From an uncultured Methanobrevibacter sp. (lineage in GTDB: Archaea > Methanobacteriota > Methanobacteria > Methanobacteriales > Methanobacteriaceae): 5,750 bases of DNA. The stretch spans positions 1 through 5,750 of the forward strand of contig CAMODR010000098.1 of the NCBI GenBank assembly GCA_946611495.1. The letters are read 5' to 3'. The translations under genes and the position numbers were made by a program. Below the pieces are notes generated by a model, which was not told the origin of the DNA, made no database searches, and saw only the letters and a program-made list of their open reading frames with translations. Positions 1 through 5,538 of the stretch are shown here, one piece after another; the first letter of the stretch is position 1; each line of letters opens with the position of its first letter.

Positions 1-52
1 TTTATTCTTCAAGAATTTTAGTTTTTGGGTTTTATTCTTCAAGAATTTTAGT
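1..52. repeat. 30-bp direct duplication of the 3' end of the CbiS-like gene
   Basis: The 22 bases at 1-22 recur exactly at 31-52, a period of 30 bp. The inner copy encodes the last six codons (TKILEE) and stop of the minus-strand gene. The outer copy lies just past the stop. Because 30 is a multiple of three, the gene's frame continues after the stop as NPKTKILEE and meets a second identical stop at 2-4. The repeat begins at the first base of the window, so more copies may lie outside it. It looks like a local slippage or tandem duplication event. Confidence 0.9.
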
Positions 53-1249
53 CATGGAACCTGCCACAAGGCCTGCAAAGGTATTAGATAATATAGGGCC
101 TAAACCATATAAGATTCCTGGTTTATGCTTAGAATATCTTCTAAAGTTTAAAACTCCTTTTGTTCCTGCTATTTGATTAGCTATTGCTACACCAATAATC
201 TCATCAGGATAGAAATGAACTAATTTTTCATTTAGATTAATTTCACGAACTCTTTCTTTTCTAAAGTCATCTTCTAATCTTATTGATGCCATGATAAGAG
301 CATTTATATTTTTATCACTTACAGATTTTAAGAGTTGCTCTTCAAGTTTTTTCTTAATTTCTTCTGTAGGTTCTATGCCTTCTAAAAGCTCTAATCCCAA
401 TTCCACTAAATCTCCAATAAGAATTCCTTCAGCAACAAAGTAATCCAAAATGCCTATATTAAGCTTGATTTTTTCCAATGCATCTTCAGAAGATATGGTG
501 ACTGCATCTTCAATCCTTTCTAAAAATTCATCTAAATTAATATCATCGTCTTCATATTCCATATTGGTGATATCTAAGCCTATTTCCATAATATAATCTT
601 GGTCTAATGTTTCTTCTGGAAGATTTGCTCCAATGACTAAGAAATCATTATTATTTAAGATATTGTTGATATGCAAAGGCAAGTGAAGTGATTCAAAGAA
701 TTTAGCCTTTTGCTTGGTAGCTGTTTTGTAAAGTTGAATAAGCAGTTTTGGACTTAATGCATGATCAATTAAGATAATTTGTCCAAAGTTTATTTTTGCA
801 TTTTGGAATCCTTTCCAGCTATTAACCACTTTTAAGTCTTCTGTGAATTTTTGAACTTCTAAATCATTGGAAATCACTGTAATGACTGTTATATCATCAT
901 AAGAATTTATTACAAAGTCTAGTCCATCAAAGCTTTGGCTGATATAGCCACCTTCAATATTTTTATTTTCCTTATACTCTTCAGTAATTTCCATTAGCTC
1001 AACATCACTTAAATCTTCATCTTCATATTGCCTATTAAAGCTAATGTAATCCTTTGATAAAACCATGATGTTTTCAATGATATCTATTCCATCGCTTATT
1101 TCCAAATCACTGAATGTTAAGTAGTAATCTGGATTGTTTATGTATAGGACATCTTCGTTTTTAATTAATTTTCCGTAGTTCAATTCTTTAACTACTTCTG
1201 GAGATTCTTTCCTTTTGTGGTTTTTATTAGCTTTATTTTTTTTAGACAA
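32..1249 (-). CDS. CbiS-like protein: divergent CbiZ-like domain fused to a PgpA/CobZ-like phosphatase domain
   Basis: A 405-residue protein. Known CbiS enzymes couple adenosylcobinamide amidohydrolase (CbiZ, corrinoid salvage) to alpha-ribazole-phosphate phosphatase (CobZ, a PgpA relative), acting in cobamide salvage and nucleotide-loop assembly in the cytoplasm. Residues 1-15 are a lysine-rich tail. Residues about 24-225 follow the CbiZ pattern: TVISN (124-128) corresponds to the TAGVSN motif, GQIILIDHALSP (156-167) to the ILLI strand, and KTATKQKAKFF (175-185) to the TATEAK helix; the usual glycine-rich motifs are missing. An acidic linker (about 230-250) follows. Residues about 260-405 match PgpA/CobZ: PDEIIG (348-353), RYSKHKPG (371-378) and GPILSNTFAGLVAG (384-397). 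The acidic pair seen in E. coli PgpA (IDDIVAG) is S388-N389 here. The start is TTG at 1247-1249; AGAGG lies 7 nt upstream and the next Met is near residue 62. Fold assignment is good for the C-terminal half and moderate for the N-terminal half; activity is uncertain. The family was recognised by eye, not by search. Confidence 0.75.
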   Translation of the reverse strand: MSKKNKANKNHKRKESPEVVKELNYGKLIKNEDVLYINNPDYYLTFSDLEISDGIDIIENIMVLSKDYISFNRQYEDEDLSDVELMEITEEYKENKNIEGGYISQSFDGLDFVINSYDDITVITVISNDLEVQKFTEDLKVVNSWKGFQNAKINFGQIILIDHALSPKLLIQLYKTATKQKAKFFESLHLPLHINNILNNNDFLVIGANLPEETLDQDYIMEIGLDITNMEYEDDDINLDEFLERIEDAVTISSEDALEKIKLNIGILDYFVAEGILIGDLVELGLELLEGIEPTEEIKKKLEEQLLKSVSDKNINALIMASIRLEDDFRKERVREINLNEKLVHFYPDEIIGVAIANQIAGTKGVLNFRRYSKHKPGILYGLGPILSNTFAGLVAGSMTKILEE

Positions 1250-1256
1250 TTGAATT

Positions 1257-1261
1257 CCTCT
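1257..1261 (-). promoter_or_regulatory. Shine-Dalgarno AGAGG that supports the TTG start
   Basis: On the minus strand AGAGG lies 7 nt before the TTG at 1249. It is the only good ribosome binding site near the 5' end of this open frame, and it decides for TTG rather than the distant internal ATG near codon 62. Confidence 0.6.
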
Positions 1262-1372
1262 TAAAGATTATAAATATATTTTTATAATAAATATTATTTA
1301 ATTGTAATTATATAGTAAATATAATAAAAAGTTCAAAATTATGAAGAGATTGACAATTTATTCTTAATCATT
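1262..1372. promoter_or_regulatory. Divergent promoter region between the CbiS-like gene and larC
   Basis: This stretch is almost pure A/T. For larC the best TATA-like element is TTATATA at 1308-1314; transcription would start about 25 nt downstream, near 1335-1340, giving a leader of roughly 50 nt. For the minus-strand gene several TATA-like strings overlap between 1271 and 1296. A box centred near 1288 would allow a transcript that still includes the Shine-Dalgarno, but the exact box cannot be chosen by eye. No convincing operator palindrome was seen. Confidence 0.4.
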
Positions 1373-1374
1373 AA

Positions 1375-1380
1375 AGGAGA
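1375..1380 (+). promoter_or_regulatory. Shine-Dalgarno of larC
   Basis: AGGAGA lies 6 nt before the ATG at 1387, a strong match to the archaeal anti-Shine-Dalgarno, and it fixes the larC start. Confidence 0.75.
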
Positions 1381-1386
1381 CTTATC

Positions 1387-2661
1387 ATGGTTTTTATAAT
1401 TGACCCTCAAAGTGCAGGAATTTCTGGAAATATGATTATTGGGGCTCTCGTTGATTTAGGAGCTGACAGTGAAAAGGTAAAGTATCTTATGGAAGATGTG
1501 GCTTATGATTTTGGTGAAGTTGAAGTTTCAATAGAAAAGGTGAATAAGGCAGGAATCGAAGCTACATTCTGTAATGTGAAGACAATTCATGAAGACCATG
1601 AACATAATCACCATATCCATTTTCCAGATTTCATTAAGAAAATAGATGATTTGAAAGATCAGGATATTGAGAATCTCACTGATGAAATGATTGAAATGGC
1701 TAAATCTGTTTTTAAGCGTATAGCTGTTTCTGAATCAAGAGTTCATGGCAAATCATTAGAGGAAGTTCATTTTCATGAAGTTGGTGCAGCAGATGCTGTG
1801 GCAGATGTTTTTGGTTCTATTTGCGCTTATTTTGATTTGAGGATGGATATCGACAAGGTTGTTGGATTGCCTATTTCAGTTGGCGGAGGAACTGTAAAAA
1901 CCGCTCATGGTGTGATTCCTGTACCTGCACCTGCAAGTTTGGATATTCTCAAAGGTTTGAATCAGGATGGTTACGAGGATATTACAAAAGGGGAAGCCCA
2001 ATGCCGTGGAGGGCCTGTGGCAAGTGAATTGGCCACTCCAACTGGTTGTGCTTTATATATGGAATTCTGTGATGAGTACTTGGAATTTGCACCTATGATG
2101 TCACCTGATGTGATTGCTTATGGTTGCGGCTCTAAGGAATTTGATTTTCCTAATGTCCTAAGGGTAATTGAAACAAGAGAAACAAATGAAAAGCATAGAG
2201 TATGTGTTATAGAAACTAATATTGACCACATGTCTGGTGAAGAATTAGGTTACTTGTTTGATTTGATATTGGCTGAAGGGGCTTCAGATGTGTCCATGGT
2301 TCCAATAACCATGAAGAAAAACCGTCCTGGCCATTTGATTAAGATTATTTCAAGGCCTATTCTTGTTGATCATTTGGTGAATGTATTGTTTAAGGAGACC
2401 GGAACTTTAGGTATTAGAGTTTCTGAAAACACTCATAGAGGAATTGCAGAAAGACAATTTGTGCCTTTAGACATTAATGTTGGAGATAAGGTTTATACTA
2501 TAAACTTTAAGATAGGCTTAATCGGTGATGAGATAATTTCACATAGGCCTGAATATGAAGACATTCGCAGGATTGCTCTAGAGCAGGATATTCCTTTAAC
2601 TGAAATTAGGGAAGTTGCAAATACAATGATTCGCGATTTCTTAGAGCATAATGGTGGATAA
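1387..2661 (+). CDS. larC: Nickel-pincer cofactor biosynthesis protein LarC (nickel insertase)
   Basis: LarC uses CTP to insert nickel into the pyridinium bis-thiocarboxylate mononucleotide made by LarB and LarE, giving the nickel-pincer nucleotide first found in lactate racemase (LarA). The 424 residues are full length for the family (formerly UPF0272/DUF111). Motifs run in the family order: DPQSAGISGNMIIGALVDLG (6-25), a histidine-rich loop with six His between 68 and 78 that probably handles nickel, EVHFHEVGAADAVAD (126-140), HGVIPVPAPASLDIL (174-188), ELATPTGCALY (214-224), ETNIDHMSGEELGYL (276-290), MKKNRPGHLI (309-318), ETGTLGIRV (337-345) and HRPEYEDIRRIA (386-397). It is a single open frame, unlike Lactiplantibacillus plantarum, where larC is read through a programmed frameshift. 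From memory the consensus has GISGDM and NIDDM; here the residues are N15 and H281, probably lineage variants. It is transcribed alone, divergent from the CbiS-like gene; larB, larE and larA are not in the window, so the client enzyme is unknown. Confidence 0.95.
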   Translation: MVFIIDPQSAGISGNMIIGALVDLGADSEKVKYLMEDVAYDFGEVEVSIEKVNKAGIEATFCNVKTIHEDHEHNHHIHFPDFIKKIDDLKDQDIENLTDEMIEMAKSVFKRIAVSESRVHGKSLEEVHFHEVGAADAVADVFGSICAYFDLRMDIDKVVGLPISVGGGTVKTAHGVIPVPAPASLDILKGLNQDGYEDITKGEAQCRGGPVASELATPTGCALYMEFCDEYLEFAPMMSPDVIAYGCGSKEFDFPNVLRVIETRETNEKHRVCVIETNIDHMSGEELGYLFDLILAEGASDVSMVPITMKKNRPGHLIKIISRPILVDHLVNVLFKETGTLGIRVSENTHRGIAERQFVPLDINVGDKVYTINFKIGLIGDEIISHRPEYEDIRRIALEQDIPLTEIREVANTMIRDFLEHNGG

Positions 2662-2670
2662 TTTTATCAT

Positions 2671-2720
2671 TATTTCTTTTTTTATTTTTATTTTTTATTA
2701 GTCTCTTTTTTTTTATTTCA
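2671..2720 (+). terminator. Oligo-T terminator array after larC
   Basis: Successive T runs at 2677-2683, 2685-2689, 2691-2696 and 2706-2714 begin about 15 nt past the larC stop. Archaeal RNA polymerase terminates at such oligo-T tracts without needing a hairpin. The cluster separates larC from the promoter at 2731. Confidence 0.65.
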
Positions 2721-2730
2721 ATAACTATTT

Positions 2731-2747
2731 GGAAAAATTTATATAAT
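2731..2747 (+). promoter_or_regulatory. Archaeal BRE/TATA promoter for the membrane-protein gene
   Basis: A purine-rich BRE-like stretch (GGAAAAA, 2731-2737) is followed directly by TTTATATAAT (2738-2747), close to the archaeal consensus. Transcription should start about 25 nt downstream, near 2765-2772. That places the start just before the 42-bp repeat array and leaves a leader of about 190-200 nt before the gene. The match is by eye. Confidence 0.65.
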
Positions 2748-2778
2748 ACGAAATTATTATTATTTATTAGTTATTTTT

Positions 2779-2958
2779 AAAAATTATTTTATTATTTGAA
2801 GAATTTTTTTCTGATAATTGAAAATTTATTTTGTTAATTGAAGAAATTTTTTCTGATAATTGAAAATTTATTTTGTTAATTGAAGAATTTTTTTCTGATA
2901 ATTGAAAATTTATTTTGTTAATTGAAGAAATTTTTTGTGATAATAATTTATTCAAGTT
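2779..2958. repeat. 42-bp tandem repeat array upstream of the membrane-protein gene
   Basis: Three complete units start at 2796, 2838 and 2880, each exactly 42 bp, and a fourth (2922-2943) matches for about 22 bp before diverging. Units 1 and 3 are identical; unit 2 differs by one base (A for T at unit position 9). The fourth shares that A and has one further change, G for C at 2937. Each unit is itself two related halves of 22 and 20 bp, both beginning TTGAA. Degenerate half-units flank the array at 2779-2795 and about 2944-2958. On the RNA, AATT...TTAATT at the junctions (for example 2816-2839) could form a weak A-U hairpin in each unit. The minus strand stays open across the array because 42 is a multiple of three, but that frame is probably not a gene. 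Confidence 0.92.
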
Positions 2959-2967
2959 GTGAGAAAA

Positions 2968-3573
2968 ATGAGTAGGAAAATAAACTTTGCATCTATTTCA
3001 AGATTTTCAATCATATTGGCTATTGTGCTATTTGTTTTAAATAGATTAAGGTTTCATTCACCAATTTTAAGGTATATCTCTATTGCTATCGCTGTATTTT
3101 CTATTATATGCATGATAATTTTCATGATTCAATTTAGAAGAGGCCAAATAGATGTTCCAGTTAAGATTGTAGTTGAAACCAATGTTGATAAGGCATTAGC
3201 TGATGGGGTTATTTCACAAGATCAAGCAGAAAACATTCCAAAAAGAGTAGTCATCGATGCAAAGGATATGTTTTTAAATATAGTATTTAATCTTGCAATT
3301 GCAAATCACTTTGATTTATTGCCTGTTGATGTTTTAAGGGAATCATTGCCTGAGATTCCTCCATCCAATTTGGTTCATTTGTATGAACAATCTCGAGAAA
3401 TAAGTGATGATTTAAATGATTATTTCAGATCTCAAAAGTTTTTAAATAAGGCAGATGTGATTACTCGATCTGATGATATAAAAGCTTATTTGAGAGAAAC
3501 TTATCCTTGGATGGATGATGTTACATTAAAGAATACTTATGATTATTTCTTCTTAGGAATAGGAAATGGATAA
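2968..3573 (+). CDS. Hypothetical protein with two membrane segments and a cytoplasmic C-terminal domain
   Basis: I do not recognise the family. Counting from the upstream GTG (2959), which gives 204 residues, the protein has a basic N-terminus, a hydrophobic segment at about 15-29, a short basic loop (NRLRFHSP), a second segment at about 37-57 ending in QFRRG, and then a soluble, mostly helical domain of about 145 residues. The basic loop and tail make the topology ambiguous: the positive-inside rule weakly places the C-terminal domain in the cytoplasm. No catalytic motif or cysteine cluster is seen. Two starts are possible: GTG at 2959, with no Shine-Dalgarno, or ATG at 2968 (codon 4), preceded by GTGA with a 5-nt gap. 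I prefer the ATG, giving 201 residues. The gene is monocistronic, with its own promoter at 2731 and a long repeat-filled leader. It may be a lineage-specific membrane protein. Real coding is supported by length, amino-acid composition and flanking signals; function is unknown. Confidence 0.8.
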   Translation: MSRKINFASISRFSIILAIVLFVLNRLRFHSPILRYISIAIAVFSIICMIIFMIQFRRGQIDVPVKIVVETNVDKALADGVISQDQAENIPKRVVIDAKDMFLNIVFNLAIANHFDLLPVDVLRESLPEIPPSNLVHLYEQSREISDDLNDYFRSQKFLNKADVITRSDDIKAYLRETYPWMDDVTLKNTYDYFFLGIGNG

Positions 3574-3594
3574 TTCGGTGAAATCTAATTATTC

Positions 3595-3612
3595 ATTTCT
3601 TTTTTTATTTTC
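3595..3612 (+). terminator. Oligo-T terminator of the membrane-protein gene
   Basis: A run of seven T (3600-3606), followed by ATTTT, lies about 27 nt past the stop at 3573. It fits an archaeal oligo-T terminator. Confidence 0.5.
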
Positions 3613-3691
3613 CTTTAATTAGTTTTTATGCTTACGAACTATTGTCCAAATTATAATTTATGGAAAATGTATTATAATTAATTTAGAAAGT

Positions 3692-3737
3692 TAAAAAATA
3701 GTTTTTAGAGTTTAAAAGTATTTTAAAAATAGTTTTT
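3692..3737. repeat. Short direct repeat AAAAATAGTTTTT
   Basis: The 13-bp string AAAAATAGTTTTT occurs at 3694-3706 and again at 3725-3737, 31 bp apart, in the intergenic space between converging genes. A shorter version (AAAAATAGTTT) appears at 5708-5718. In such A/T-rich DNA it may be simple sequence drift; no function is claimed. Confidence 0.6.
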
Positions 3738-3756
3738 TTTTAAAAAAAATAAAAAA
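3733..3756. terminator. T9A8 palindrome acting as a probable two-way terminator
   Basis: Nine T (3733-3741) are followed at once by eight A (3742-3749), then one T and six A (3751-3756). Read on the minus strand this gives T6-A-T8 beginning 14 nt past the pycB stop, a strong archaeal terminator. Read on the plus strand the T9 is a back-up terminator for the membrane-protein gene. The two genes converge here. Confidence 0.6.
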
Positions 3757-3769
3757 GTAAGAATTAGAA

Positions 3770-5491
3770 TTATTCATCTAATCCTTTAATTAACATTAAG
3801 TTATCTCCTGCGTTAACAGTGTCTCCTTCTTCTACGAATATTTGTTCAACGATACCATCTTCTTCAGCATAAATATCGTTTTCCATCTTCATAGCTTCAA
3901 GAACTGCTACAACAGAACCTTTTTGTACCTTATCACCAGTATTCACTTTGATCTTAAGTACCATACCTTGCATGGATGCAGTAAGTGCTCCTGGGATAGG
4001 ACCCATATTTCCAGAGTTGTCCTCTTCTATTTGCAAGTAACCAGTTGGCATGATTTTTACATCAAAGACATCTCCATCAACTTCAACAGAGTACTCTGTA
4101 GGAATTGCACTTATGTCGCTGTCAGGAACTATTTTGGTTTCAGGGAAAGGTTCTTCTTCAAGTTCGCCTTTAAGGAACTGTTTAGCTACAGGAGGAAGCA
4201 TTGCAAGAGTAAGAATGTCTTCTTCTTTTTTGAGAATTCCTAATTCTTCAGCTTCTTTCTTGTAGTTTTCGTATTCATCTTCAATTAAGTCTGCAGGTCT
4301 ACAGTCAATAGGCTCTTCATCACCAATGATTTTCTTTGCAATCTCTTGGTTTACTGGTGCTGGAGCACGACCATAGTATCCTTTCATATAATCTTTAACT
4401 TCATTGGATACGATTTTGTATCTTTCACCGTTAATCACATTCATAACAGCTTGAATACCTACTATTTGACTTGTAGGAGTTACAAGAGGTGGGTAACCCA
4501 TGTCTTCTCTTACACGAGGCATTTCTTCCAATACGTCTTGGTATCTGTCTAAAGCATTTTGCTGTTTTAATTGTGAAATTAAGTTTGAAAGCATTCCTCC
4601 AGGAATTTGGTACATTAATACGTCAGTATCGATTCTTTCACTAATCGGATCAATATATCCTTCATATTGCTCTCTGATTCCTTCAAAGTATTTCTTAATT
4701 TGGTTTAATGCTTTTAAATCAAGGCCAGTATCAAATTCAGTGCCTTGTAAGGATGCTACAATACTTTCTGTTGGAGGTTGGGAAGTACCCCAAGCTAATG
4801 GAGATATTGCAGTATCTAAAATATCTACACCTGCTTGACAAGCAGCATAGTAACTGATTGGAGTAATACCACTTGTACAATGAGAATGTAAGTTAACGAG
4901 TAAATCAGTTTCTTCTTTTAATCTTGTAACCAATTCGAAAACAACAGAAGGTGTAATTAAACCAGCCATATCCTTAATTGCAATAGAATCACATTCTAAA
5001 GCTTCAAGTTCTTTAGCGAATTCTACAAACTTGTCAACTGTATGAACAGGGCTAATGGTATAACTGATAGTACCTTGAACATGAGCTCCTTGCGCTTTAG
5101 CTACTTTAATGGATTGCTGCATGTTCCTGATGTCGTTCATAGCATCGAATATTCTGAAAACATCAATACCGTTTTCGTATGATTTTTCAACAAATTTGGT
5201 TACAATATCATCAGCATAATGTTTGTATCCTAAGAGGTTTTGACCTCTAAGTAACATTTGTAAAGGAGTTTCAGTAAAGTTTTCTTTTAATGCTCTAAGT
5301 CTTTCCCAAGGATCTTCATTTAAAAATCTTATGCATGTGTCAAAGGTTGCTCCACCCCATGCTTCAATAGCATGATATCCAATTTTATCCATTTCTTCAG
5401 CAATAGGAACCATGTCTCTGGTTCTCATTCTGGTTGCTAAAAGGGATTGGTGAGCATCTCTGAATGCAGTTTCTGTAATTTTTACTTTCAT
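3770..5491 (-). CDS. pycB: Pyruvate carboxylase subunit B (carboxyltransferase plus biotin carrier domain)
   Basis: PycB takes carboxyl groups from carboxybiotin, loaded by the PycA biotin carboxylase, to pyruvate, making oxaloacetate for aspartate and the incomplete reductive TCA pathway of methanogens. At 573 residues it has the length expected for the archaeal B subunit. Residues 1-280 are the TIM-barrel carboxyltransferase: RDAHQSLLATRMRT (11-24), the LLRGQNLLGY segment (80-89), AIKDMAGL (171-178) with K173 the lysine that is carbamylated in the family, and LHSHCTSG (201-208). D12, K173, H202 and H204 form the expected metal site. QIPGGMLSNL (295-304) and the conserved carboxylase region follow to about 470. 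The biotinyl domain spans about 497-570, with EAMKMEN at 532-538 and biotin lysine K535. An acidic Glu-rich linker lies between. The ATG start has GAGGTG 5 nt upstream. pycA and a biotin ligase are not adjacent in this window. OadA of oxaloacetate decarboxylase is a near relative, but no membrane subunit is nearby, and the methanogen context favours PycB. Confidence 0.95.
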   Translation of the reverse strand: MKVKITETAFRDAHQSLLATRMRTRDMVPIAEEMDKIGYHAIEAWGGATFDTCIRFLNEDPWERLRALKENFTETPLQMLLRGQNLLGYKHYADDIVTKFVEKSYENGIDVFRIFDAMNDIRNMQQSIKVAKAQGAHVQGTISYTISPVHTVDKFVEFAKELEALECDSIAIKDMAGLITPSVVFELVTRLKEETDLLVNLHSHCTSGITPISYYAACQAGVDILDTAISPLAWGTSQPPTESIVASLQGTEFDTGLDLKALNQIKKYFEGIREQYEGYIDPISERIDTDVLMYQIPGGMLSNLISQLKQQNALDRYQDVLEEMPRVREDMGYPPLVTPTSQIVGIQAVMNVINGERYKIVSNEVKDYMKGYYGRAPAPVNQEIAKKIIGDEEPIDCRPADLIEDEYENYKKEAEELGILKKEEDILTLAMLPPVAKQFLKGELEEEPFPETKIVPDSDISAIPTEYSVEVDGDVFDVKIMPTGYLQIEEDNSGNMGPIPGALTASMQGMVLKIKVNTGDKVQKGSVVAVLEAMKMENDIYAEEDGIVEQIFVEEGDTVNAGDNLMLIKGLDE

Positions 5492-5496
5492 CTTTA

Positions 5497-5502
5497 CACC
5501 TC
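5497..5502 (-). promoter_or_regulatory. Shine-Dalgarno of pycB
   Basis: GAGGTG on the minus strand lies 5 nt before the ATG at 5491. It is the best ribosome binding site in the window, in line with high expression of a central carbon enzyme. Confidence 0.8.
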
Positions 5503-5531
5503 ACTTTCCTTCTAATTAGATAATTGAATAA

Positions 5532-5538
5532 ATATAAA
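5532..5538 (-). promoter_or_regulatory. Candidate TATA box of pycB
   Basis: TTTATAT on the minus strand would place the start near 5508-5512 and give a short leader of about 20 nt that still contains the Shine-Dalgarno. A second A/T box at about 5590-5598 (TTTTTATATT on the minus strand) is an alternative with a leader near 75 nt. Confidence 0.4.

Noticed and set aside
2796..2943. CRISPR array
   Set aside because: The 42-bp units are directly adjacent and identical throughout, with no unique spacers, no typical repeat ends and no cas genes nearby.
2767..2955. 62-residue minus-strand frame across the repeat array as a gene
   Set aside because: It has a TTG start without a Shine-Dalgarno, consists almost only of translated 42-bp repeats, and lies antisense to a predicted leader. 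The open frame follows from the period being a multiple of three. Its possible significance is kept as a low-interest finding.
2959..2967. GTG at 2959 as the start of the membrane-protein gene
   Set aside because: No Shine-Dalgarno precedes it, whereas ATG at 2968 has GTGA five nt upstream. The choice changes only three residues and remains uncertain.
2662..2967. Riboswitch or structured RNA in the long leader
   Set aside because: The stretch is almost only A and U with weak possible hairpins. No conserved G/C-containing core of any known riboswitch is seen.
3842..4838. Plus-strand open frames at 3842-4243, 4050-4265, 4346-4552 and 4500-4838
   Set aside because: All lie inside pycB on the opposite strand; pycB has complete family motifs, and these frames show no recognisable domains.
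3770..5491. Oxaloacetate decarboxylase alpha subunit (OadA) instead of PycB
   Set aside because: The domain order is the same, but no membrane OadB/OadG-type genes are nearby, and methanogens use this stand-alone subunit as pyruvate carboxylase B.
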